Below the pieces are notes generated by a model, which was given only the letters and a program-made list of their open reading frames with translations, searched no databases and was not told the DNA's origin. A program made the position numbers and the translations under genes. From CAYVQU01 sp964453155 (GTDB lineage: Bacteria; Chloroflexota; Anaerolineae; Anaerolineales; UBA11858): a stretch of DNA of 30,419 nt. Below are positions 1 to 7,575 of this stretch, piece after piece. The DNA is taken from NCBI GenBank assembly GCA_964453155.1, contig CAYVQU010000054.1, positions 1 through 30,419 of the forward strand, in the 5' to 3' direction. How positions within the stretch are numbered: position 1 is the first letter of the stretch; the number at the start of each line of letters is the position of its first letter.

Positions 1-106
1 CGTTCATAACGCAGTCGTTCCATTCATGGCGTCTCAATAAGCAATTGGTATTACTTGTTTTCTAAAGTAGGATTTATCGTTCCTAGAAAAATTCTGTGGA
101 AGAGTC

Positions 107-171
107 ATTTCCCCGGAAACTAAAAACGTGATTCATCAGTATAAAACCGACGTACAAGTTTCCGGGGAAAT
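107..171. repeat. 15-bp perfect inverted repeat with 35-nt spacer
   Basis: ATTTCCCCGGAAACT at 107-121 is the exact reverse complement of positions 157-171. The 35-nt spacer is AT-rich. It lies 74 nt before the first gene and could be an operator pair, an mRNA leader hairpin, or the end of an upstream transcript. There is no T-run after the second arm, so a simple intrinsic terminator is not favoured. Confidence 0.6.
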
Positions 172-244
172 TCTGATGTCTGGGCCAGATTTATTCGTGT
201 TAAAATCGGTTTCTCAATCCTGATGGAGGGTTGCTCATCTCAAA

Positions 245-928
245 ATGAATACCAACCGACCTCAAATTAATATTCGTCAGCTTTATGACCGTTTTGATGT
301 CCCCGTTGTTCCGGGCGATTGCGGGGAAAAATGCGCACCCCATAACCCCAACGGCAAACCATTCTGCTGCGATATCTGTCACGCGGTGCCCTCGGCCTAT
401 CATCAAGAATGGGCATATCTGAAACCTAAAACGGAACTCTGGCATCCCTGGCGAGGGGATGAATGCGCTGAGAACCCCGAAGATCCAGCCGGATTAGAAG
501 CCGATCTTTCCGCCGCGATGATTTTTCTAGCTTGTTTAGGACCCACCCATTGTGAACGTGAATACCGGGCTTTAAGCTGTCGTCAGTTCCCATTTTTTCC
601 CTATGTCACCGCTGATTTTGGCTTCATTGGTTTGACCTACAATTGGGAGTTTGAAGAGACCTGCTGGGTGATCAGCCATCTTGATCAGGTCACCATTGAA
701 TACCGGCAGGCCTTCGTTCAACTTTACGACGATTTATTCTCTCTTTGGCCCGACGAGATGGACAGTTATGCCCTCCGCTCCGAGCAGATGCGGGCGGAAT
801 TCATCACGCAAAAGCGCAGTATTCCAATCTTGCATCGGGATGGGGGGTATTTCCTCCTGCGGCCCCTCAACGATCGCTTGCGGGCCGTAGAGCCGGACCG
901 GTTGCCCAAATTTGGGGTGTATGGGTAA
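245..928 (+). CDS. YkgJ-like cysteine-cluster protein
   Basis: A 227-residue soluble protein of unknown exact function. The N-terminal third carries a Cys pattern C26-x3-C30-x10-C41-C42-x2-C45, followed by C74, C96, C102 and C111. The segment around 105-118 (EYRALSCRQFPFFP) resembles the 'Y..RP..CR.FP' signature of the YkgJ (CxxCxxCC) family, proposed to bind zinc or an iron-sulfur cluster. The match is from motif memory only, so the family call is tentative. No signal peptide or membrane segment is seen. A GGAGGG at 225-230 is 14 nt from the ATG, longer than usual. The gene stands alone: the next gene is 147 nt away, across a repeat palindrome. Confidence 0.6.
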   Translation: MNTNRPQINIRQLYDRFDVPVVPGDCGEKCAPHNPNGKPFCCDICHAVPSAYHQEWAYLKPKTELWHPWRGDECAENPEDPAGLEADLSAAMIFLACLGPTHCEREYRALSCRQFPFFPYVTADFGFIGLTYNWEFEETCWVISHLDQVTIEYRQAFVQLYDDLFSLWPDEMDSYALRSEQMRAEFITQKRSIPILHRDGGYFLLRPLNDRLRAVEPDRLPKFGVYG

Positions 929-930
929 GG

Positions 931-1018
931 TAGTTAGTTTGTTCGTTGGTTAGTTGGTTCGCCGAGGGAAATCGCTCCACATTCTAGCCAGCCAACTAAC
1001 CAACTATCAAACTATTAA
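931..1018. repeat. Word-repeat palindrome (GTTAGTTGGTTCG type)
   Basis: Tandem near-copies of 'gttagttggtt' on the left face their reverse complements on the right. TTGGTTAGTTGG (946-957) pairs exactly with 982-993, and TAGTTTG (935-941) pairs with 998-1004. It fills most of the gap between the YkgJ-like gene and the MFS gene. No coding potential. Confidence 0.7.
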
Positions 1019-1075
1019 ACCCTGTAGTAGAATTCTTTAAGTGAGTAGACATTTGGGGTTTTCGGGGAAGGGTTT

Positions 1076-2308
1076 ATGCAAGCTATAAAGCATTTTATTC
1101 TGCCATCCTACCAAAGCAACATTGCCAAGTTTATGATCTACCGGGCCTTGGCCAACTTCATGCTATCGCTGCCGGTATGGGTCATCTTTTTGCAGAACAA
1201 ACACGGTTTGAGTCTGACCCAAATCACGATGATTGATGTGGCTTTTTGGATGGTGATGGTCTTCACCGAAGTCCCCACCGGAGCCTTTGCAGATACCTTG
1301 GGTCGCAAACAATCACTCTTAATCGGGGTGATCTTGATCGCTCTCGCCAACTTTGCTTTTGCCCTGGCCCCGACCTTCGAACTTATTCTGGTCGCTAACG
1401 GGATTTGGGCCATTGCCCTGACATTCATTTCTGGGGCCAATATGGCCTTCTTCTATGACACCTTGCGCGAACTAGACCGGGAAGCTGATTTTCCCAAATA
1501 CCGCGGTCAGTTGCAGGCTGTGGGCCTAATTTCGATCGCGGTCAGCGGCGCGCTGGGCGGCGTGATTGGGGAATTCAGCATGTTATCCACTTTCATGATT
1601 TCGGGCACTCTGATGGTGGTTGCTGCGGTAGTGGTACTCACTTTCAAAGAACCCCCACGGGATGTTGATCCTGAAACCGGTGAAAATTTAAGGTATGGAC
1701 AGACCCTCAAAGTCGCGTTCGGTGCCATTCGAAAACATTCTGGACTGCGATTTGTCCTGTTATATGCGGCCCTGTTGCCTGCGGTGGTGGCCCCCATCCG
1801 GCTGACTTTTATGCAGCCTTACGCCATCGCGATTGGTCTGCCGATTGTGGCCTTGGGTTTTATCTCCGTTGGAATTCGGGGGTTTCAGATTTTGGGATCG
1901 CTCCGGTCCCAGCAAACTGTTGAAAAATTGGGTGAGCAAACCTGGCTGCGCCTCGCCCCCGTCCTGGTATTTGGGGGGATCCTGGCCATTGGGCTGCTCA
2001 ACAACCTGATAGGGATCGGCATCTTTGCCCTGACCGCGTTCGCCAGCGCGGCCGCGCGCCCCCTGGTCGAGACCCTCATCTTGCGCCAAACTCCTGGTTC
2101 AGTCCGGGCCACCATCTTGTCGGTCGAATCCCTCATCAGCCGTCTGATCCTCTCCGGCATTGAAATTACGATGGGGCTGCTCGCTGATCAACACGGTCTG
2201 CCCAGCATGTTTGTGTGGATGGGCGTCGCGTTTGGCATTCTCATGACCCTCATTATGGTCTGGTGGGGGGCGAAGTCGGAGGATGTTCAGGTGGTCGAAG
2301 CTGGCTAA
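1076..2308 (+). CDS. Major facilitator superfamily transporter
   Basis: A 410-residue integral membrane protein with about 11-12 hydrophobic helices, normal for an MFS permease. The loop between helices 2 and 3 carries GAFADTLGRKQSL, a recognisable MFS motif A (G-x3-D-x2-G-R-[KR]). Substrate cannot be read from sequence. The absence of a long extra domain and the general look fit a drug or small-molecule exporter of the inner membrane. A strong purine-rich GGGGAAGGG lies just before the ATG. The gene is convergent with the epimerase and ends 16 nt before a long hairpin that probably terminates both transcripts. Confidence 0.85.
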   Translation: MQAIKHFILPSYQSNIAKFMIYRALANFMLSLPVWVIFLQNKHGLSLTQITMIDVAFWMVMVFTEVPTGAFADTLGRKQSLLIGVILIALANFAFALAPTFELILVANGIWAIALTFISGANMAFFYDTLRELDREADFPKYRGQLQAVGLISIAVSGALGGVIGEFSMLSTFMISGTLMVVAAVVVLTFKEPPRDVDPETGENLRYGQTLKVAFGAIRKHSGLRFVLLYAALLPAVVAPIRLTFMQPYAIAIGLPIVALGFISVGIRGFQILGSLRSQQTVEKLGEQTWLRLAPVLVFGGILAIGLLNNLIGIGIFALTAFASAAARPLVETLILRQTPGSVRATILSVESLISRLILSGIEITMGLLADQHGLPSMFVWMGVAFGILMTLIMVWWGAKSEDVQVVEAG

Positions 2309-2324
2309 AGCGTCTAAAATGTCA

Positions 2325-2365
2325 AAAGGGTCTAATTGGTCAACTCGCGACCAATTAGACCCTTT
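2325..2365. terminator. 17-bp perfect hairpin between convergent genes
   Basis: Positions 2325-2341 (AAAGGGTCTAATTGGTC) pair perfectly with 2349-2365 across a 7-nt loop. The hairpin sits between the converging ends of the MFS and epimerase genes and probably acts as a bidirectional terminator, although the T-runs are only 3-4 nt. The right arm plus AG (2349-2367, 19 nt) recurs exactly at 14306-14324, so this is also a dispersed-repeat member. Confidence 0.65.
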
Positions 2366-2393
2366 AGCCCAGTAAGACGAATCGATTGGTTCT

Positions 2394-3326
2394 CTACACC
2401 CCTAATTCCCTTCTAAAATAATCTGCCGTCAACTTGAAACCTTCCGCTAATCCCACCTCCGCTTGCCAGTCGAGTTCACGTTTGGCTTTAGCGCAGTCGA
2501 AATACGTCTGGTAAATGTCACCGGGGCGTTTGGGAGCTGTAACGATCTCGACTTCATGGCCGATTTCGTTTACCAACCCGCGGTATAGGGCGTTGACGGA
2601 AGTTCCGGCTCCTTGAGCAATGCAATAGGCCTCCCCATCTCCGGCGGTGAGGGTCAGCAGGTTAGACCGGGCCACATCGCCCACATAGACATAATCTTTC
2701 TGCTGTTCACCGTCCCAGTCGATGCGAACCGGATTGCCGAGAAGTATTTGGCGGGCAAAGATGGCGATCACTCCGGCCTCACCGAGAGGGTCTTGCCGGG
2801 GTCCGTAGACGTTGCCATAGCGCAGCGCGGTGTAGTCGAGACCGTACATGTCTTTCCAAAATCGCAGGTAGAATTCGCTGGCCATTTTAGTGGTGCCGTA
2901 GGGCGATTCTGGGCTGCGGGGGGTATTCTCGTCCACTGGCATTTGCTCAACCGTGCCGTAAGTGGCCCCGGATGAGGAGAACACGATTTTGCGGCTGCCA
3001 TATTTCGTCGCGTTTTCGAGGATGTTGATAAACCCGATGATGTTTACCTCGGCATCATGTTTGGGATCATCTGTCGAGATTTTGACGCTGTGCTGGGCTG
3101 CTAAGTGGCAGATCACTTCTGGGCGTTCTTGCTCAAAGACTTCGGCCAGGGCCGTATCCCGAATATCCATTTCGTAGAACGCGGCTGCCGGATTGACATG
3201 CTCTCTTTTCCCCCCGCCGTGTTCCCAGAGATTGTCGACGATGGCAACTTCGTGCCCGTTTTCCAGTAATACATCCACAACATGGGAGCCGATAAACCCA
3301 GCCCCGCCAGTGACTAATACTTTCAT
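2394..3326 (-). CDS. NAD-dependent sugar-nucleotide epimerase/dehydratase (GalE-like, extended SDR)
   Basis: A 310-residue extended short-chain dehydrogenase. The N-terminus has the Rossmann glycine motif GGAGFIGSH (G7-G13) with the acidic D31 that favours NAD. HLAAQHSV follows near 74-81. The catalytic set is SSS (117-119) plus Y143-x3-K147 in SPYGTTK. The substrate-domain signature ALRYGNVYGPRQDP is typical of UDP-glucose 4-epimerases and related UDP-sugar epimerases. It probably interconverts a nucleotide sugar for cell-surface glycans, in the cytoplasm. AGGAGAAC is well spaced before the ATG. The exact sugar cannot be assigned. It is convergent with the MFS gene, and repeats occupy the 239-nt upstream gap. 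Confidence 0.88.
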   Translation of the reverse strand: MKVLVTGGAGFIGSHVVDVLLENGHEVAIVDNLWEHGGGKREHVNPAAAFYEMDIRDTALAEVFEQERPEVICHLAAQHSVKISTDDPKHDAEVNIIGFINILENATKYGSRKIVFSSSGATYGTVEQMPVDENTPRSPESPYGTTKMASEFYLRFWKDMYGLDYTALRYGNVYGPRQDPLGEAGVIAIFARQILLGNPVRIDWDGEQQKDYVYVGDVARSNLLTLTAGDGEAYCIAQGAGTSVNALYRGLVNEIGHEVEIVTAPKRPGDIYQTYFDCAKAKRELDWQAEVGLAEGFKLTADYFRRELGV

Positions 3327-3360
3327 TTTGTTCTCCTGTTATTTAAGAATTGATTTTACG

Positions 3361-3560
3361 CAATCCGCACCCTTCGATACGGGTCTACGAACCTACTCAG
3401 GATGAATTTTCTAACCCTTTTGTTCATCGTGCGTACCATGAGTTCAGAAATTTAACGCAAAGACGCGGAGAGGCAAAGGTGCAAAGATTTTTAATGATGC
3501 AGTCAAGGTACATCCCCAAAAAACTTGGGGCTTAAACGCTTTGCGCCTTGGCATTAAAAT
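3361..3560. repeat. Two abutting dispersed-repeat motifs in an intergenic gap
   Basis: Positions 3368-3403 contain a 'CACCCTTCGATACG...ACTCAGGATGA' word set. Positions 3451-3490 contain AACGCAAAGACGCGGAGAGG-type words, and 3535-3556 hold their inverted counterpart (AAACGCTTTGCGCC...). A small CCCCAA/TTGGGG hairpin lies between them near 3514-3530. No gene is supported here despite open frames. Confidence 0.55.
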
Positions 3561-3565
3561 GGGTG

Positions 3566-4276
3566 TCAAGTTGTCTTCATTGCCCCAAAGGCGGCGAAGA
3601 CATTATTTTTATGCAGAATCTCCACTTGTTCAAAACCCACCCGCCGCAGCATATCAATTTGGAACATCAATGGACGCGGGGTATCCTCCTCTTCAACATA
3701 ACCGAACACCGTTTCGCGGAAGGCTTCATCTTTAAAATCGGTCAAATACTCGCCGTATTTGGTCCACATCAGAGCCTGAACTGCGGGGCTGGAGTGCTCG
3801 ATTAGATCTACGATCCAGATCGCCCCGCCGGGTCTTAGGCTGCCATAGAATTTGGAGAATATGGCCTCCCACTCTTCAGCTGCGCGCAAATGATGTAATA
3901 CTGCCGCCGCCAGGATGACATCAAACTGAGCCGGTGGGATCTCTAAATCCCGGATATCCCCCTGTAAAGCCTGGATTTTTCCCGTCGAGACTGCAGCGAT
4001 CCGTTGGGTGGCCCGTTCCAGCATCGGGCGGCTCAAATCCACCAGGGTTGCGTCCAGATTGGGGATCAATTGCAGCAATTTCAGGGCATAATTCCCTGCC
4101 CCGCAACCGACGTCCAAGATATGCCGGGCCTGGGGTGTTGCAGCCGCGGCGGCCTGGGAGGTCAGGTCCATCATCAGAGCCCCATCGACCATGGTGGTCT
4201 GCCCAATCTCCAGGTTGGAGAAGCGCTCGACGTCGTTATCAAAACGTTGGCGGATTTGTTCGACTGAGGATTTCAT
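3566..4276 (-). CDS. Class I SAM-dependent methyltransferase
   Basis: A 236-residue Rossmann-fold methyltransferase. SAM motif I is ILDVGCGAGNYAL (D55 to N62). An acidic residue at the end of the next strand (TLVDLS) suits the SAM ribose, and LQGDIRDLEI followed by VILAAAVLHHL gives motifs II-III. Size and the VLHHL segment resemble small-molecule or tRNA-uridine carboxymethyl-type methyltransferases, but the substrate is unknown. Its start overlaps the nitrilase stop by 4 nt (ATGA), so the two are translationally coupled and probably act on related compounds or are co-expressed. Confidence 0.82.
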   Translation of the reverse strand: MKSSVEQIRQRFDNDVERFSNLEIGQTTMVDGALMMDLTSQAAAAATPQARHILDVGCGAGNYALKLLQLIPNLDATLVDLSRPMLERATQRIAAVSTGKIQALQGDIRDLEIPPAQFDVILAAAVLHHLRAAEEWEAIFSKFYGSLRPGGAIWIVDLIEHSSPAVQALMWTKYGEYLTDFKDEAFRETVFGYVEEEDTPRPLMFQIDMLRRVGFEQVEILHKNNVFAAFGAMKTT

Positions 4277-5196
4277 GATTGCCCCTCATTGACCGAAAAG
4301 TTGAAGACATCGGGCCGGGCGTAGTGCCCGACGACGTCGAAATCAAATTTGCTGCGGGCGACCTCGGCCAGATCAAGTTCGGCGTAGAGAATGCCCTCTT
4401 CATCGTAAAGCGGCCCAGCGACGACCTCCCCCAACGGCCCGATGATGGCGCTCCCGCCCCGACACATGATATCAGCTTGATCGGCTAATTCTTCAATACC
4501 GGGTAAATTGGTTGGGTACATGTCTTTAGTGACAAACTGATTGCAGCCCAAAACATAGCAGCGCCCCTCGCAGGCGATATGCCGCAGGGTGGCCTGCCAG
4601 GTATCTCGCGAGTCGGCAGTGGGGGCCAGGTAGAGGTCAATGCCTTGGGAGTACATCGCCATCCGGGCTAAGGGCATATAGTTTTCCCAACAGATCAGGC
4701 CCCCAACTTTTCCAAATTCGGTGTCGATCACTGTCAGGGTGGAGCCATCGCCCTCGCCCCAAACCAACCTTTCCGCCGCGGTTGGTTTGAGCTTGCGATG
4801 TTTACCCAATAAAGTACCATCTGGGCCAAAATAGAGGGTGGTGCAGAATAGTGTGCCGCCATCTTGTTCGACGATGCCCATCACTACATAAACCCCGGCT
4901 TCAGCGGCTGCCCGACTCAGTATTTGGGTGGTCGGTCCTGGGATAGGAACACAATTTTCATAGTACAGCTGCCACAAATCCCGGCCCCAGGGCTTGCGCT
5001 GCCCGACAACGGTCCCAAACGTTAACCCGCGCGGGTAGGCAGGGATGAATGCCTCGGGAAAGAGTAACAGTTGAGCACCCTGCGCGGCAGTTTCTTGAAT
5101 GAGTTGTACGGCCTTTACGGTGGTCGCCTCGCGATCAAACAAAATGGGAGCGGCCTGGACGACCGCAACTTGAACTTGAGTTGAATTGGGCACCAT
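4273..5196 (-). CDS. Nitrilase (carbon-nitrogen hydrolase superfamily, branch 1-like)
   Basis: A 307-residue hydrolase with the complete Glu-Lys-Cys triad: E48 in LLFPEAFIPAYP, K135 in GKHRKLKPTA, and C169 in GGLICWENYMPLAR. The CWENYMPL context and the ER-WG segment after the lysine are characteristic of true nitrilases, which convert R-CN to the carboxylate and ammonia. Amidase or cyanide-hydrolase activity is less likely but possible. A longer reading frame begins at 5247. The start at 5196 is chosen because GGAGGG sits 7 nt upstream of it and homologous proteins begin near VQVAVVQAAP. The methyltransferase follows with a 4-nt overlap. Confidence 0.9.
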   Translation of the reverse strand: MVPNSTQVQVAVVQAAPILFDREATTVKAVQLIQETAAQGAQLLLFPEAFIPAYPRGLTFGTVVGQRKPWGRDLWQLYYENCVPIPGPTTQILSRAAAEAGVYVVMGIVEQDGGTLFCTTLYFGPDGTLLGKHRKLKPTAAERLVWGEGDGSTLTVIDTEFGKVGGLICWENYMPLARMAMYSQGIDLYLAPTADSRDTWQATLRHIACEGRCYVLGCNQFVTKDMYPTNLPGIEELADQADIMCRGGSAIIGPLGEVVAGPLYDEEGILYAELDLAEVARSKFDFDVVGHYARPDVFNFSVNEGQS

Positions 5197-5230
5197 AAAA
5201 CCCTCCAAATATTGGAACGTAAAGCCTGAT

Positions 5231-5256
5231 ACGTGATAAAACCTCACGATTCACGT
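5231..5256. repeat. Short word-repeat palindrome (ACGTGA...TCACGT)
   Basis: ACGTGA at 5231-5236 faces TCACGT at 5251-5256, with further copies of the words 'cacgattcacgtttcacg' across 5244-5262. It belongs by architecture to the intergenic word-repeat class seen throughout the window. Confidence 0.45.
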
Positions 5257-5267
5257 TTCACGCTGAA

Positions 5268-7292
5268 TTATTCACATGCCAATTTTTCTTCAACCTGTTG
5301 AATAACTACCTGCCCTGTTTCAGAAATCTCCGTTTCTTGCTCAATTCTGGCCCAGGTTTCACACAGCATCGTATCCATGAACCGATTGATCTTGAAAGTT
5401 TCCAGGCTTAAGTCGTAGGCTGCTTCCCAATCTCCGGTCCGGGCATAGGCCTCGATGAACGGCACGCGTTCAGAGGCATGATTGGGGGAGTCGGCTAGCG
5501 CAAAGGCGAGTTCTCCAATTTGGGCAACTTCGGTCCAGTCGCCTTGTTGCCGGGCCAGGTCGGCTTGCTGGAAGAAATAGCACCAATTTTTTGCTGGGGG
5601 CTGCTCGTAAACATGTGACGGCAAGGTGGCAGGGGGATCGGCATGAACCTGGATTTGGGCCAGATTAGAGAACGGCACCGCGGCGTCCACTTCATCGGGC
5701 ATGCCAGGGAAATAGCGGTCGTAAATGGGATGGATCACCCGTAAACAGGCTGGAGGTTGATGGTAAATCAGAATGGCCTGATCGGTGGAGCTTTCAAAGT
5801 CTTGATGGATTCCGGACAATCGAATGGGGGTATTCGGTTCAAGCACTGGGATTTTCGTCCCCAGACGCAAGTCAAGATAAAATAACCCCGCGGTTTTTAG
5901 CTTGTCAGGGGTGTCGGGGCCGTAAATCCAGTTCAATGGCGCGATCAGAGAGTTATCAGTGGAATATGCCAGCGGAAGTTCGGGAGACAACAACGCAGTC
6001 CCGGCTTTCAGTCCTGGTATTCGCCCGGTAAGTTGCTCAAAGAAAGCGGCCTGATAATCCCAATCGCGCTGGTAGCTGACCGCGGTTTGGAAATGAACGC
6101 CTACGGCTAAGCCAACAAGGAGCGCTAAAATCCCTGTTTTGAGGATCTTCCAGGGGATTAAATCAAGCAAACAGACCGTGAGTAAACTCGCTCCCAGCAT
6201 CATTGGGAGAGTCAACCGGTCATTGGGAAATTCGAGTTTGATGCCCAAATCCGTGGCCAGAAATGGCAATCCGCCAACTACCAATATGCAGATCCCAATG
6301 AGCAAGGCGCTCCAATTCCAGTGATGTTCCTTGGCATGGGGCGGATTAAAGTGCGCATAGATTAATGTGATAATAAATCCAGTCCCACCTAAAATCCAAT
6401 ATAGCAGCGTTTTTTTGGGGCCAAAGATTTGGGGGGCAGGCCAGGCAAATAATTTACCCCCGGCTTCAAAGGTTACGGTCCAAAAATCTTTAAGGATCGT
6501 CGTTCCCACCCATTTGAGGGCCGTCAGCGGGACTGATTTGAGTTGCGTGACCAGCGTAACTTCATAATTTACATTATGGGAAATGATAAAGCGCCAGGTC
6601 AGAATGATCACCCAGGGAACGAGATAGGGCCACCAAGCTTTGAGAGTGGCTGCCAGTTTACGGCGCAGGTTGCCATTCTGGGGTCTGGCCAGGGTCCATA
6701 AGACTACGCCCCGAGTCAGTTCCAGGCCATAGTAATACTCAGTAGTGAACATAGTCAGCAGCGATAGCCCCACCGCCAACCCGGTCACCCATAATTTTTG
6801 GTTTTGATTGGCAACCCCCATCAATCCCCAGGAAATGAAAAATGTGATCAAGGGGAACAAATGCCGACTGCTGTTGATCGATACAAATTGCTGGGTAAAT
6901 CCGGGATAAACCACAAAGAGCAGCGCCACCCACGGGGCAATATCCTTCCGCCGCGGCCAGATTTGACGTAAGGCCCACCACAATGCCACCGCCCCCAGCC
7001 ACCGAATGACAAAATTGTAGATTTGCCAGCCGAGTTTGCTTTCTCCTGCGACCAGACTGCCAAGCCACAATACCATTCCAGCCAGTGGTCGGAATTCGAT
7101 ATCAATGCCTCGGATTGCGGCCGGACCAAATTGATGGAAACGGAAAATCCACGGCCAGTCATCCCAATAGAATCCCATCCACGGAAGATAGAGACCATAC
7201 GCCAGTAGGCCAATGATGAATAAAAGCAAGGGCGTGCTGAGGGGGTGGTCGAAATAATTGCGAAATTTTGGGTTCAATTTCATCGGGGGCAT
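5268..7292 (-). CDS. Polytopic membrane protein, GT-C glycosyltransferase-like
   Basis: A 674-residue protein with about ten hydrophobic segments across residues 20-420 and a soluble C-terminal part of about 200 residues. After the first helix comes YWDDWPW (D44-D45), an acidic pair in the first external loop as in GT-C enzymes of the ArnT/PMT class, which use lipid-linked sugars. The C-terminal region (QQADLARQQGDW... and YARTGDWEAAYDLSLE) looks like degenerate TPR helices. I infer a membrane glycosyltransferase or related envelope protein; no donor or acceptor can be named. The start is uncertain: ATGs at 7292 and 7283 both lack a convincing Shine-Dalgarno. It precedes the nitrilase by 71 nt on the same strand. 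Confidence 0.65.
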   Translation of the reverse strand: MPPMKLNPKFRNYFDHPLSTPLLLFIIGLLAYGLYLPWMGFYWDDWPWIFRFHQFGPAAIRGIDIEFRPLAGMVLWLGSLVAGESKLGWQIYNFVIRWLGAVALWWALRQIWPRRKDIAPWVALLFVVYPGFTQQFVSINSSRHLFPLITFFISWGLMGVANQNQKLWVTGLAVGLSLLTMFTTEYYYGLELTRGVVLWTLARPQNGNLRRKLAATLKAWWPYLVPWVIILTWRFIISHNVNYEVTLVTQLKSVPLTALKWVGTTILKDFWTVTFEAGGKLFAWPAPQIFGPKKTLLYWILGGTGFIITLIYAHFNPPHAKEHHWNWSALLIGICILVVGGLPFLATDLGIKLEFPNDRLTLPMMLGASLLTVCLLDLIPWKILKTGILALLVGLAVGVHFQTAVSYQRDWDYQAAFFEQLTGRIPGLKAGTALLSPELPLAYSTDNSLIAPLNWIYGPDTPDKLKTAGLFYLDLRLGTKIPVLEPNTPIRLSGIHQDFESSTDQAILIYHQPPACLRVIHPIYDRYFPGMPDEVDAAVPFSNLAQIQVHADPPATLPSHVYEQPPAKNWCYFFQQADLARQQGDWTEVAQIGELAFALADSPNHASERVPFIEAYARTGDWEAAYDLSLETFKINRFMDTMLCETWARIEQETEISETGQVVIQQVEEKLACE

Positions 7293-7385
7293 GATACCAC
7301 GAGGCTTAGTAAACCATCAATTTGCTAATTTTGGTTGGGGTTAGTGAAGAAAGCGTCACTTGGGTAATCGGATTGTTTTGTCCTT

Positions 7386-7401
7386 TTTGCGCTAGCGCAA
7401 A
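7386..7401. repeat. 16-bp perfect palindrome in an intergenic region
   Basis: TTTGCGCTAGCGCAAA is self-complementary and is flanked by partly complementary CCTT (7382-7385) and AAGG (7404-7407). It lies in the divergent gap between the membrane protein and the first lipoprotein and could be an operator for either. Confidence 0.5.
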
Positions 7402-7434
7402 GAAAGGGTCGTTAATTAAAAGTAAGATAAGAAA

Positions 7435-7575
7435 ATGTACCTGGACTGGAGCAACTTGGTAGAAGATGCTGGGATCCATCTAAATCTCGATAGAAGTTGG
7501 TATGGAAAAATAGCAAGTGGTGTCAATAGTAATGATTTAGATCAAGAAATTGTGGAGGAAATAGATGAATCGTAA
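7435..7575 (+). CDS. Possible 46-residue small protein overlapping the lipoprotein start
   Basis: An open frame from ATG 7435 to TAA 7573-7575 encodes an acidic, tryptophan-containing peptide beginning MYLDWSNLVEDAGIHL and ending VEEIDES. It overlaps the first 11 nt of the lipoprotein gene in another frame, so coupling is possible. No clear Shine-Dalgarno precedes it, and it could simply be leader sequence or a remnant. I do not recognise a family. Confidence 0.25.
   Translation: MYLDWSNLVEDAGIHLNLDRSWYGKIASGVNSNDLDQEIVEEIDES

Noticed and set aside
3193..3805. Several short plus-strand open frames opposite the epimerase and methyltransferase ends and across the gap
   Set aside because: They run through dispersed-repeat sequence and antisense to real genes, with no motif or ribosome-binding site.
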